Positions 45,290-55,200 of a stretch of DNA of 64,000 nucleotides are shown piece after piece. The position numbers and the translations under genes are program-made. The DNA is from Microglena sp. YARC (lineage: Eukaryota > Chlorophyta > Chlorophyceae > Chlamydomonadales > Chlamydomonadaceae): NCBI GenBank assembly GCA_022414725.1, contig CM039462.1, forward strand, positions 38,863,186 to 38,927,185, given 5' to 3'. A model generated the notes under the pieces. It ran no database searches, had not been told where the DNA came from, and saw nothing but the letters and a program-made list of their open reading frames with translations. Each line of letters begins with the position of its first letter. The first letter of the stretch is position 1.

Positions 45290-46049
45290 TGACAAGTCTT
45301 TATACCTCCACATTTCTATAACACAACATATTTGCATTAAGTAATCGAAATTACAGGTTGACGTCAATGGACATGATGCCCTGTAGTCTCTCTTCATGCT
45401 TCCAAATATTTGTTTCAATCGCATTAGCTCTGGGGCAATAAGGAGGGGTGTACAAAAGCTTCCACCCTTTTTGCATTCGGATATATCCTTGATTTCTGAA
45501 GAATGGTGAAACCGAATATTATCCATGACGATCGTGGTTTTCTTTGGGATGACCAAAGTTTTTAAAGAATTTAATGAAATCTTCTTTTTTACAATTGTGC
45601 TCCAATAACTGATAATCCTATTATTCCCTGAGATGAAATAGCGAGTAATAAGTGAACTTCACACGACGGAGGTTACTCATTGTCTTCGTAGTTAATCGAG
45701 AACCGATTCTTGCTGTATCCATATTTGCTGTGTTCTCCAGCGTAAAATCCTGCTTCGTCGATACAAACAACTTAGAGCTTTCTCTGTACTTGTCACAAAA
45801 CATTTCTACATTTTCTTTTGAATGTCCGTAGAGAACTGTGGGAAACGCCTTCTTCCTAGAAAATCCACATTGTTTTATGTGTCTCGATGCAGTACTGATC
45901 GATAATCTCACATTACAACTCTTGCAAATTATACCGACCAAATCCTTGCATGTTATGAAGGGGTTCTCTGCAATATTATTGGATATCGTGGAACGTAAAA
46001 GCATGGACAATTCTTTCCTTTTTCGTTTTAAACGCTTACTTTTACCCAT
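45290..46049 (-). pseudogene. Tc1/mariner-type DDE transposase, frame-broken
   Basis: ATG 46049 (MGKSKRLKRKRKELSMLLRS), a basic N-terminus. A helix-turn-helix follows (NPFITCKDLVGIICKSCN, SISTASRHIKQCGFSRKKAF). Catalytic residues: first Asp in VVCIDEAGFYAGEH (about 45735, in a shifted frame), second Asp in IVMDNIRFHH (45523), third acidic residue in YTPPYCPRANAIE (about 45430, again in a shifted frame), then QIFGSMKRDYRAS. The D-to-E distance is about 35 residues. It would mobilise the surrounding element by cut-and-paste at TA sites. Shifts at about 45790, 45600, 45470 and 45430. Confidence 0.8.
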
Positions 46050-46197
46050 CTATGTAGTGAGCTCTTGGACACGTTGTATATATTACAAACCTTCCTGAGA
46101 CTCCTCAAAAAATATTTGTAGTGAACCACGGACCTGGTTTCAGGGGATATCATTCAAATTATACTGAGTGTCCCAAAATTATTTGAGAACAACTGTA

Positions 46198-46667
46198 TAG
46201 TTGTTCTCAAATAAGTATGTGAAATGATTCTCTCTATTTGAAAGGCAATTTGAAGAGTCCGCATATGCAGACATATGTTTTAGAGGTTGTTTGTATGTAT
46301 GTGAAATGATTCTCTCTATTTGAAAGGCAATTTGAAGAGTCCGCATATGCAGACATATGTTTTAGAGGTTGTTTGTATGTATGTGAAATGATTCTCTCTA
46401 TTTGAAAGGCAATTTGAAGAGTCTGCATATGCAGACATATGTTTTAGAGGTTGTTTGTATGTATGTGAAATGATTCTCTCTATTTGAAAGGCAATTTGAA
46501 GAGTCTGCATATGCAGACATATGTTTTAGAGGTTGTTTGTGTGTGAAATGATTCTCTCTATTTGAAAGGCAATTTGAAGAGTCCGCATATGCAGACATAT
46601 GTTTTAGAGGTTGTTTGTATAATTTGAATGATATCCCCTGAAACCAGATACAGGGTCTGTGGTTCAC
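46198..46667. repeat. 82-bp minisatellite inside a transposon end
   Basis: Five units starting TGAAATGATTCTCTCTATTT at 46219, 46301, 46383, 46465 and 46543 (spacing 82, 82, 82, 78). Each has the palindrome TCTGCATATGCAGA or its GTCCGCATATGCAGAC variant. The array starts right after a TAGTTGTTCTCAAATAA terminus (46198) and ends in the family A segment ATAATTTGAATGATATCCCC (46620 on), so it expanded within an element. The frames through it are not genes. Confidence 0.9.
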
Positions 46668-46949
46668 TACAGTCGGCGGAACAGTAAATGAAACATCCCA
46701 ATAAACGGTATGAGGCGTCGACAGACGTTATAGTGTACGAGTGGATGGTCCTACAAAATGTCCCGTCCAGCAAAGAAACCTCCTTTCATGAAGCATTGCA
46801 CATCAACAAAGACCCCGTGTTCTTTTGGGCTACGGTACCGGGGAAGAGGCGATCGCTTAAGTGCGGCTGGTCCCTTCAATGGACACTCTCGAAAGTACCG
46901 ACAAAAGAACGATACGGAGTCTGCAGGATGGAGAGACGTGATCTAAAAA
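46668..46949 (+). mobile_element. Family B element, second copy
   Basis: TACAGTCGGCGGAACAGTAA start, frame MKHPNKRYEASTDVIVYEWM ... DALHINKD region (with HEALHINKD here) ending at GTGATCTAAAAAAAG. More than 90% like the copy at 39410. Confidence 0.7.
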
Positions 46950-47379
46950 AAGCAGGGTACTGTCGCTGTCCTTGACAATATCCAGTTCCATCATTCAAAG
47001 GAGACGATCTCTGCGTTCGATTCTGTAGGAATACGCCCGCTCTTTGTACCTCCTTACAGTCCAGAGTTCAACGCTATTGAGAATGTGTTCAGTTTGCTCA
47101 AGCGAAAATATCGCTGCGCGTGCCCAATAATTCCAGATGTAGCAGAATTATTTGATTACAGGAACGCTTTGAAAATGATTATTGATGCGCACGATGTAAG
47201 CCAACACGTTGACTTGTCAGGCTACTTTGATCATGTAACTTCTGTGTCTGTACAGGCCTTGAATGTTTTGTATCAATCTCCTGAAGACAGTATCTGTATT
47301 GACAAGATCGGTTACAAAGCTTGAATTGGTCAAATCCCGAAAATAAAAGGTGTCCCACAATCAAATGTCCCTAGCTGTA
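46950..47379 (+). pseudogene. C-terminal part of a DD34E Tc1-type transposase (family E)
   Basis: Frame VAVLDNIQFHHSKETI (second Asp) followed 34 residues later by the Glu of FVPPYSPEFNAIE and NVFSLLKRKYRCA, then open to 47323. A terminus TGTCCCTAGCTGTA ends at 47379. The first half of the gene has been replaced by the family B element. Clearly a different transposase from that at 45290-46049. The following 47380-47483 has no feature. Confidence 0.8.
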
Positions 47380-47483
47380 TGCATCATGCTTTGGAAAGAT
47401 ATGTCGTCGGATCTTGTGGACACACAAGTACCCAGTCAGTTGTCTTGGGGGGTCATCAGGAGGTGGGGGTGGGTCTCGCTGGC

Positions 47484-49088
47484 CTTGCCCTGAAAATTAT
47501 TCCCATTAAATGTCGATGGCCTTTTTGTTCGATGCGGTGCGTGTGCGTGTGCTGCAGCGGCACGCTTCCCCCAGTCCGCCTTGGTCTTTTGGTTTTTGTT
47601 GCATTCTTTGCATTGGATGCGGGAGCCTTGATGTTTTCTTTGACAAGATCGTCTATTGAGCCAATGTCCATGCTATGCACAGGAGACAATGAGAATGTGG
47701 TTGTTGTAGGCGGAATGATGAGTCGATCTCGATCATTACTTCTTACATTATCGAGCTTTTTACAGCAACATCACGTCTTCTTTCAAAGACATCGCTCTGT
47801 AGCTCGCGCAGGATTTCGGTCCACACGTTCTTGGGGTTCCGCGCATGAAGTTGCCTGGGGAAGGTGGCTGCCGGAGGAAAATAAATGTGGCTTTTTAATT
47901 CGGATGTCTCCTCCTCCTCCTCCCCCCTCCTAGTCCGAACATGGATCGATCGCTCCCATGATACCCCCCCCTCCCCGTACGTGGTGGGGGAGGAGGATGT
48001 CGGTGACTCCCTTGACTATCATTAGGGTTGTTGGTTCATGGTGTCGAGCGTCGCCTTTGTGAACTGTCGCAATGAGGTCAGGGTTGCGCTTCATGACAAA
48101 ATCCCCAAGTCGGGCATGTTGCTAGAGCGGAACAATCGAGGTTGTCAAGTGGAACATGAGCCCGCTGCCTCCTACCATCATCATCAGGTAAATAATCTCC
48201 GGAAAGGCCATTCTTGGCCTTGCCACAGTGGCTAATTCTCACAAAGAGCTCCTCGAACACGTCGTCGTAGTCGTCAGGTTCTCGTTGATTGAATCAGACC
48301 ATCCGTTTCAGTTAACGTCGAAAGGGTCGAAAAAAACTTGAAACATAAGGTGTTCATAAATTCTAATCCGGTGACACAGGCACGAGCATAGCGCCCTCTG
48401 GAAAACGACGCTCACGTCTATGTCGCGCGTTCTGCTTTCAGAACGCTCGTACTCATGCCTCGATATTCTCTAGCGGTCGTTCATGGTGTAGCGCCGGGGA
48501 AGGTGTGCACCTTTTCTGTTCCATTACGGTCCAATCGGTAAATGAGCTGCTTCTTTTTTGTCTCAATCCTCTCTCGTAAGTTATGTTGTAGCCTCCTCCT
48601 CCGCCGCCCTATCATTAGAGTTGGCACGACCCCGCCCACTACCCATCTGTGTTCGGTCGTGGCTCCTACTACGCGAAGCTTTTGATCGAGATGAGGACGC
48701 ATCAGATTCCGACATAATGCTACAATCGTCGTCACTGCTGCTGATTTTATCAGCGATGATGCTAGGAATATTGTGGTTCATATAGCCACCTGTGTTTATC
48801 GGGACTGGCTTATTATTAGTGTTCGTGTGTGTCATGTCGATAAGTTTCGTACCTACACTGTCTGCATCTTCCTCCGATATCTCGAACGGACATGGAGCAC
48901 AACGGACGAAATGTATGGGATACGATAGTTGGCTGATACTGTTGTGGTGGTCTGGGTGCGTTGTACGCGGGTATCGTTAGTTGTGTTTCGAGTTTGTGCA
49001 CCAGACTGATATGCAATGGCGGGGGGTGCATACTGGTTTGATCGAGTTTTGAGTTGGAAAGCAGGTCAATTCCTGAAAAAACATCCAT
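47484..49088 (-). pseudogene. Structural-type protein (DUF5767-like), second copy
   Basis: Inverse of 16372-17895, ATG at 49088. It has many indels but keeps an extra G both at the position matching 16826 (about 48630) and at that matching 17431 (about 47972), which makes the reading frame continuous at these two points. Shared sequence stops at about 47484. Confidence 0.8.
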
Positions 49089-49180
49089 GTTTGTTTTGTT
49101 TTGTCTACACAACAAGTATCTGGATATTGTGTTTTTTTTTTTTTTATGCTTCTGACCGAAACGCGAGAATGAAATGATGT

Positions 49181-49561
49181 TCAACAAGTTGGTCGATCGT
49201 GAACGAGATCCCATGGAGATGGTCACTATCGCGATGGTGAATGCCCCACTCGATGGTCCAGGATCGCCACGATCCACGACCATGCGTGGCAGTTGACCGT
49301 GTATCATGCAGTTGATCGAATAGACGCCTAGGAAAGAATGGAAGCATTTAGGAGAAGGGCGATGAGCAGTCTGTAGGCAAAGTTGTAGGGACTCTGATGT
49401 ATCTTCTTCTCATTTACATTGTAGGCTGTACATATCAAAGGGTAAGCAACACAATGATGATCAGTGCTATGTAGCCTACTAGGGCTTTACTACTGCTGGC
49501 TGCGACATCTTTCATACCCCAAAAGGGCGATGTCTTGATGGGATGTTAAGGATGGTGCCAT
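49181..49561 (-). pseudogene. Three-TM protein, second copy
   Basis: Inverse of 15916-16284 with several indels; the YSIN-C-x-x-x-G region is recognisable near 49300. Confidence 0.8.
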
Positions 49562-49633
49562 TATGCTTTTTTTGTAGTGTTAGCACTAATTCATACATAT
49601 ATCGTACACCGAACTTTTTTTGTAGTTCATCAT

Positions 49634-51630
49634 TCACCAAGTGGCGATGGTGTATCCTGGACGTCGTTGTTGTTGTTGTTTTCGCAGTAGACCGAGAGGT
49701 CCACTCCCATCACAAACTTGGCAGTAACGGACGAACGTCCCGGTTTGCGCCTTCTGGGGTACCTGAAAGCGTGGTCTTGTTAATAATCAACGCACGACAT
49801 CGATTTCAGGTGGTTCTTGAAGTCTCCTTTGGCGATAGCGCGGTGTCCCGTCTGTCGGCACAGTATTCCTTGTACGTCTCCATGAAGTCCACGTACGGCA
49901 TGTACAGCTCGGGGTCAAAGGTGAGTCTGCCGCTACGGAGGAAGGATATCATCGAGTTGACGCTCTCACTGAGCTCATCCTTGGCGCGGTGGAATTCTGA
50001 AGGCAAGTGGAGCCAAACGTTTTATCACGCGCGTACAATCGGACAGCTTGAGGTACGACCTGTTGGTGCGTCTTAGGATGCACCCCATCTCCCGAAGAGA
50101 CTTCTGCCCCAGGAGCATGTCTCCTCTGGTCACACAGTGGTCGAATTCGAAGAGCACGATGTCGCCGATTGATGCTACCTACGGAGTTGTCCCACCCAAC
50201 CTGGAACCTCATTGCCAGCTTAGAATACCGGGCACCTTCCACTGGATGGTCAAGCGCGCGGTCCGACAGTACTTCACGGCGACCTGTACGGTCCTCTCCA
50301 GACACCACGCTCTGGAATTCGGCCTGTTCTAGAGCGATGTCCGATTTGATCTCCGTCCGATGAAGATGAGTTTTTCGTCAAGCGCGGACAACCCGAACTC
50401 TTCTCGATATTGTTCGATAACACACCAACGTCATGTGCTTCGTAGCCTAAAAAAAAAAATCTCCTGCACACTCGCGTGTGAGAATGGTGCTCTTGCCGGT
50501 GCTCGCGGCTCCCTTCAGGTATGGAGACCTGCCCACTCATCAAGTTCACCCACCTCGTAGATAAAGCCGTCCAATGAAGACGTACATCCACCAGCTGGAC
50601 ATCGGGACTCATCTTCTGGAAATCGAGGAATGCTCTGTAGGTAGGGTGTCGGTGGCTTGCCAATCCTCTTCGGTTTTCTTACCTCGGCGCATGGAAGGTC
50701 GAGGTCGAAGTACTTTCGCCGCCACGACGTCATCTCCCCGTCGCTCATTTTTTCATAGGGCCGTAAGTATCAGTGGGGGCAAAGTACACCACACGCCTTG
50801 AACGAGAAGACATGGCATGGTCGCGCACTAGGTCGGGGAACTGCACGTCCCTGCAACACGTGAGGTGATCCACAACGGCGTTGATGTTGGTCCTCACGCT
50901 CGTCAGGTTGAGCCACATGTCGAAATTGAGTTCCTTCTGCGTATTCTGGTAGACGAACTCCTTGATGGTGCCAGCAACCTACCCGGCGCCACGCGTACGT
51001 GCCACAAGTTGTCATCGGTGTACCTCACGGCGTATGCACTCCCCCCGTTGTAGCGTCGGTATCCCATTTGGTGTAGGCTATTCAGGATGTTACATGAGGC
51101 AGTTGCTGGACCTTGGTTGGCGTTTTCGATGCTCTGTGGTGGAGAAGCGAGCGACGCTGGACATGATGTCCCTCGTTCAAACTTTTTTGTTTGTTCATCG
51201 TCTACCAATTCGTCATTGTTCGCTCTCACGTTTTGTAACCCTATCGACGTTTCGAAGACTGTAATACTGCCCTGAAGACTTTCCCGTGGTTGGTGGCGGC
51301 GTAAGTAGAGGACTCGCGCAGTTTTTGCACCATGCGTTTTTTCGGACGTAAAACGCCGACGATTTTGTGTCAAGACAGCCCGTGCGCTGCTTCGCAGCAC
51401 CGGGGTCTATTACACCTATTAGCTAATCGTTTCCCCGGTATCGGAGTCTTGTCTCCTCCTCCTGAATAGTGAATTCAGTGGGTCGGAGCAATTCCAGCAT
51501 CTTCGTTCGCCTTTTGGCAGGATATGCGTCTGCAAGCCTCTGATGACGTCGCACGCTACCCGGTTGATCTCGTTCCTCCAAGCGGATGCGATGACTCTTT
51601 CCCGAGGTCTTCGGGAGAGAGTAAATTCAT
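49634..51630 (-). pseudogene. D5-like helicase with N-terminal extension, second copy
   Basis: Inverse of 13932-15856. Although damaged elsewhere, at about 51045 it has AGTGCATACGCC where the first copy has AGTGCTACGCC; a single frame (51400-50903) then runs from the helical extension (NILNSLHQMGYRRYNGGSA) into the helicase start (YAVRYTDDNLW). This is the evidence for one fused gene. The Walker A region is interrupted by an A-run insertion at about 50450. Confidence 0.8.
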
Positions 51631-51672
51631 GGCGTGACGGCCGTGACATTGATATATCATTGGTTGGGTTAA

Positions 51673-51910
51673 TCAGAGCCTTTTAACCCATCATTGCACA
51701 CAAAATATCAGTGAACACGAATCGAGTGCAGGAAACACGCCATGTAGCTTGTCCACCAGATGCGTTCCTGAATTCCCTTGTACACCAATGAGGTGGCATG
51801 GCTGTGTTCAGTGGCAGAGAGATGACGATGAACACGAATTCGCTGTGTACAGAGAGTAACTCGCCACTTGTCGCGACGATGAACTTTCGATTGGTTGAGA
51901 TCTCCCAATG
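51673..51910 (-). pseudogene. Small two-TM protein, second copy
   Basis: Inverse of 13659-13892 with substitutions and indels, including loss of the ATG context (CCCAATG). Confidence 0.75.
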
Positions 51911-51954
51911 TTTTTTAATGTGTACTGTAAATGTATTTTTTTTCAGCGGTTTAG

Positions 51955-52200
51955 ACCTTGAACGCCCATTAAATGCAAATGAAAGGCTGAACCCAACCAA
52001 GGGCTCGGAAATTCGATGCTCGGCAGAGTTTGCGGGGGTGCAACCGGATTTCATGTACAACAGGCTGTGGCAGCACAACGGTTGGGCGTCACATGTCCTA
52101 TTGCTTAGGGCCGAATTCGAGATCGCTCTCATCAATGCGCAAGGTTGCATGAATGCATGGAATTGATGGGTACTAACACTCGACTGGAACATAATAAATG
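51955..52200 (+). pseudogene. TnpB/Fanzor N-terminal fragment, second copy
   Basis: Same fragment as 13378-13600 (LNPTKGSEIRCSAEFAGVQP ... YNRLWQHNGWAS) ending in ACTCGACTGGAACATAATAA at about 52170-52200. Presence in both versions shows it was there before they separated. Confidence 0.75.
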
Positions 52201-52239
52201 AAACCGAAATCTTTCCATGAAATCCAAGAACGTGATTCA

Positions 52240-55200
52240 AAAAAAAGTATGCAGTGCGTTGGGCATAATTTTGGTGATTGCAGAAGCCCGCAGCGACTGC
52301 AACCGGGAGAATCATAGCTTGGAGAGGTCCTTTTCCCCCACTGGGGGGAGTTTGAAAGGAACTTCCTCGTAGCCACCTTGAAGTGCGAGACAGAGTCGGC
52401 AAATAGCACTCAGCACTTTTCCAATGGAAATGACTGCCTTGCAACAGTCTGAATGATTGTGACTGTTGCGGCCTTTGGGCGATCTTACCTTGTCCTTCTC
52501 TGCACTACACCGAAGAATATTCGTCCTATTGACGAACTCCTCGATGTGTCGGAGTCGGCGTGTATGAGTGTAGGGAAACCCTCCACAATTAAGTGGAGGT
52601 GGTCCCAACTCGAGGGGGAAGGCGAACTGATGCGTAGCAGCTTTCGATTACCCTGTTGGTAACAGCAGATACTTGTCAATTTGTGCAATGCGAGCAGCTT
52701 CTTTTCAAGCGGATGCCCTTGTTTGGCAGATGCCTTGTAAGGAGATTACTTCGGCACGATGCCTTGTCAAGATTATGCTTTGTAAGCAGAGAAAGCTTCA
52801 AATGGCTTTCGTAGTCCTCTGGGAGGTCGACTTCAGCAGTTCTTTCTTTGAGACCGATCTGCAGTGTAGACGCTGCATTCTTAGAGCAGCATCCTGTGGC
52901 ACGGCTAAGCCGTAGCGACGGGAACCGGGAGAAGCCTAGCTTGTAGAGGTTCCTTTCTCCCCCCACTGGGGGGAGTTGAAGGAACTTCTCGTAACGCCAC
53001 CTTATGTGCACGACAGAGGTGAGCAATCCGGAATGATTCAATAGAAACGCAAGTTTGTTGCAAAGTCATTCTCTAGTTCAGAGACTGTTGCCTTGCGAAA
53101 CGATCTCTTTCTGTTTCTGGAGGAAACACATGATACCCGTTCTCATTGACGAATTCATTGATGATCTGTTGAGAAGTTGAAGAAAGACATGATGGGTGTT
53201 TTAATATTTTGTCAATAAGATTGGTTGGTTGTCCATCTTAAATGAATTTAAATAAGTCGTCATCTTTTTTCCAACAAATAATCAATGGAAAAAATATAAT
53301 CTTGTAATGGACTGATCAGGTAAAGATGTGTTCGGATGTGAATGATTTGGCTTGATATCGTGTTTCTTTTTTAGATCACGGATTCTCCAATGAATCCAAG
53401 AACGTGAAATCAAAAAAAAAGTTGCAGTGGCGTTGGGCAAACTACATTTTGGTGATGCAGAAGCGCAGCGACTGCAAACCGGGGAATCAATAGGCTTGGA
53501 GAGGGCCTTTTCTTCCCCCACTGGGGGGAGTTTGAAGGAACTTCTCGTACGCCAACCCTTTGAGTGCGCCGACAGAGTCGGCCATAGCACTCAGGCCACG
53601 TTTTCCAATGAATGACTGCCTTGCAAACAGTCTGAGAATTTGACCGTTGCCCTTTGTGCGATCTACCTTGTCCTTCTTCTGCACTATCACGCGAAGATAT
53701 TCGTCTTATGACGAACTCCTCGAATAGTGTCGGAGTCTGGCGTGTATGAGTGTAAGGACCCTCCACAATACGTGGAGGTGGTCCACTCGAGGGGGAAGGC
53801 GACTGATGCGTAGCAGGCTTCGATTACCTGTTTTGGTAAACGCAGATACTCTTGATCGATTTGTGCAATGCGAGAGCTTCTTTTTTCAGCGGATCCCTTG
53901 TTGGCAGATGCCTTTGTAAGCAGATACTTCGGCAAACGAATGCCTTGTCAAGATATGCTTTGTAAGCAGAGAAAGCTTCATGCTTTTCGTAGTCCTCTGG
54001 AGGTCGACTTCAGCAGTTTCTTTGAGAACGACTGCAGTGTTTAGAAGCTGCATTTAGAGCAAATCCTTGGCAGCAGCCGTAGCGACGGCAACCGGGAGAA
54101 GCATAGCTTGTAGAGGTCCTTTTTCTCCCCCACTGGGGGAGTTTGAAGAACTTCTCGGGGTACGCCACCGTTCAGTGCATCCGACAGAGTCGGTGAGGCA
54201 AATCGGAATGATTTCAAATGAAACCATTTGTTTGGCAAACAATTCTTCTAGTTCAGAGACTGTTTGCCTTCGAAACGTCTTCTTTCCTGTTAATCTGGTA
54301 GGGAAACCAATGAATACCCGTTCTCCATTTGGACGAATTCATTGGATTGCATCTGTGTAGAAGTTGAAGAAGAATGATGGGTGTTTTTCAATATTTCTTC
54401 AATAGTGGTTGTTGTCAACTTAATGAATTAAAAAGTCCGTCAATTTTTTTTCCACAAATAATCCAATGAATAATAATTTGTAATGACTGATCAGTAAGAT
54501 TGTCGGAATGTGAATGATCTTGCTTGATATCGTGGGGTTCTTTTTTAGATCACGGGTCTCCATGAAATCAAGAACGTGATCAAAAAAAAGTATGCAGTGC
54601 GTTGGGCACTACAATTTTTGGTGATGGCAGAAGCCGCAGCGAATGCAACCGGAGAATCATAGCTTGGAGAGGTTCTTTTCTCCCCCACTGGGGGGAGTTT
54701 GAAGAACTTCTCGTAACGCCACCGTTGAGTGGCCGACAGAGTCGGCATGCACTCAGGCAGTTTTCCAATGAAATGACTGCTGCAACAGTCCTGAGAAAAT
54801 TGTGACGCGTTGGCCTTGTGGCGATCTTACCTTGTGCTTCTTCTGCACTCAACAACCGAGAATTTCGTCTTATTGACGAACTCCCTCGAATAGTGTCGGA
54901 GTCTAGGCGTGTATGAGTGTAGGACCCTCCACAATAAGTGGAGGTGTCCACTCGAGGGGGAAGGACGGACTGATGCGTAGCAGCTATTCGATTACCTGGT
55001 GGCTAAAACAGCAGATACTTGATCGATTTTGTGGCATGCGAGCAGCTTTCTTTTCAGCGGAATGCCTTGTTGTGCAGATGCCTTGTAAGCAGATTACTTC
55101 GGCAACGAATGCCTTGTCAGATATGCTTTGTAAGCAGAAAAGCTTCATGCTTTTCGTATCCCTGGGAAGGTTGACTTCAGCATGTTTCTTTGAGACGACT

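Larger units (their letters stand above)
42836..46197 (-). mobile_element. Composite Tc1/mariner-Fanzor transposon
   Basis: 3.36 kb bounded by TACAGTTGTTCTCAAATAA (42836) and its inverse TTATTTGAGAACAACTGTA (46197); the repeats continue with GTGGGACACT or TTTTGGGACACT. The minus strand carries a DDE transposase (46049 to about 45290) and then a Fanzor nuclease (to about 43080). Between the Fanzor stop region and the left end lie about 160 bp of conserved non-coding sequence with a hairpin. Fanzor genes carried by DNA transposons are known in eukaryotes and giant viruses; the arrangement of transposase and nuclease in one strand and almost one frame is notable. Both genes carry frame breaks in this copy. 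Confidence 0.85.

Noticed and set aside
46198..46667. Regular 82-bp repeats resembling a CRISPR array
   Set aside because: The units are identical over their whole length with no variable spacers; a minisatellite in a transposon.
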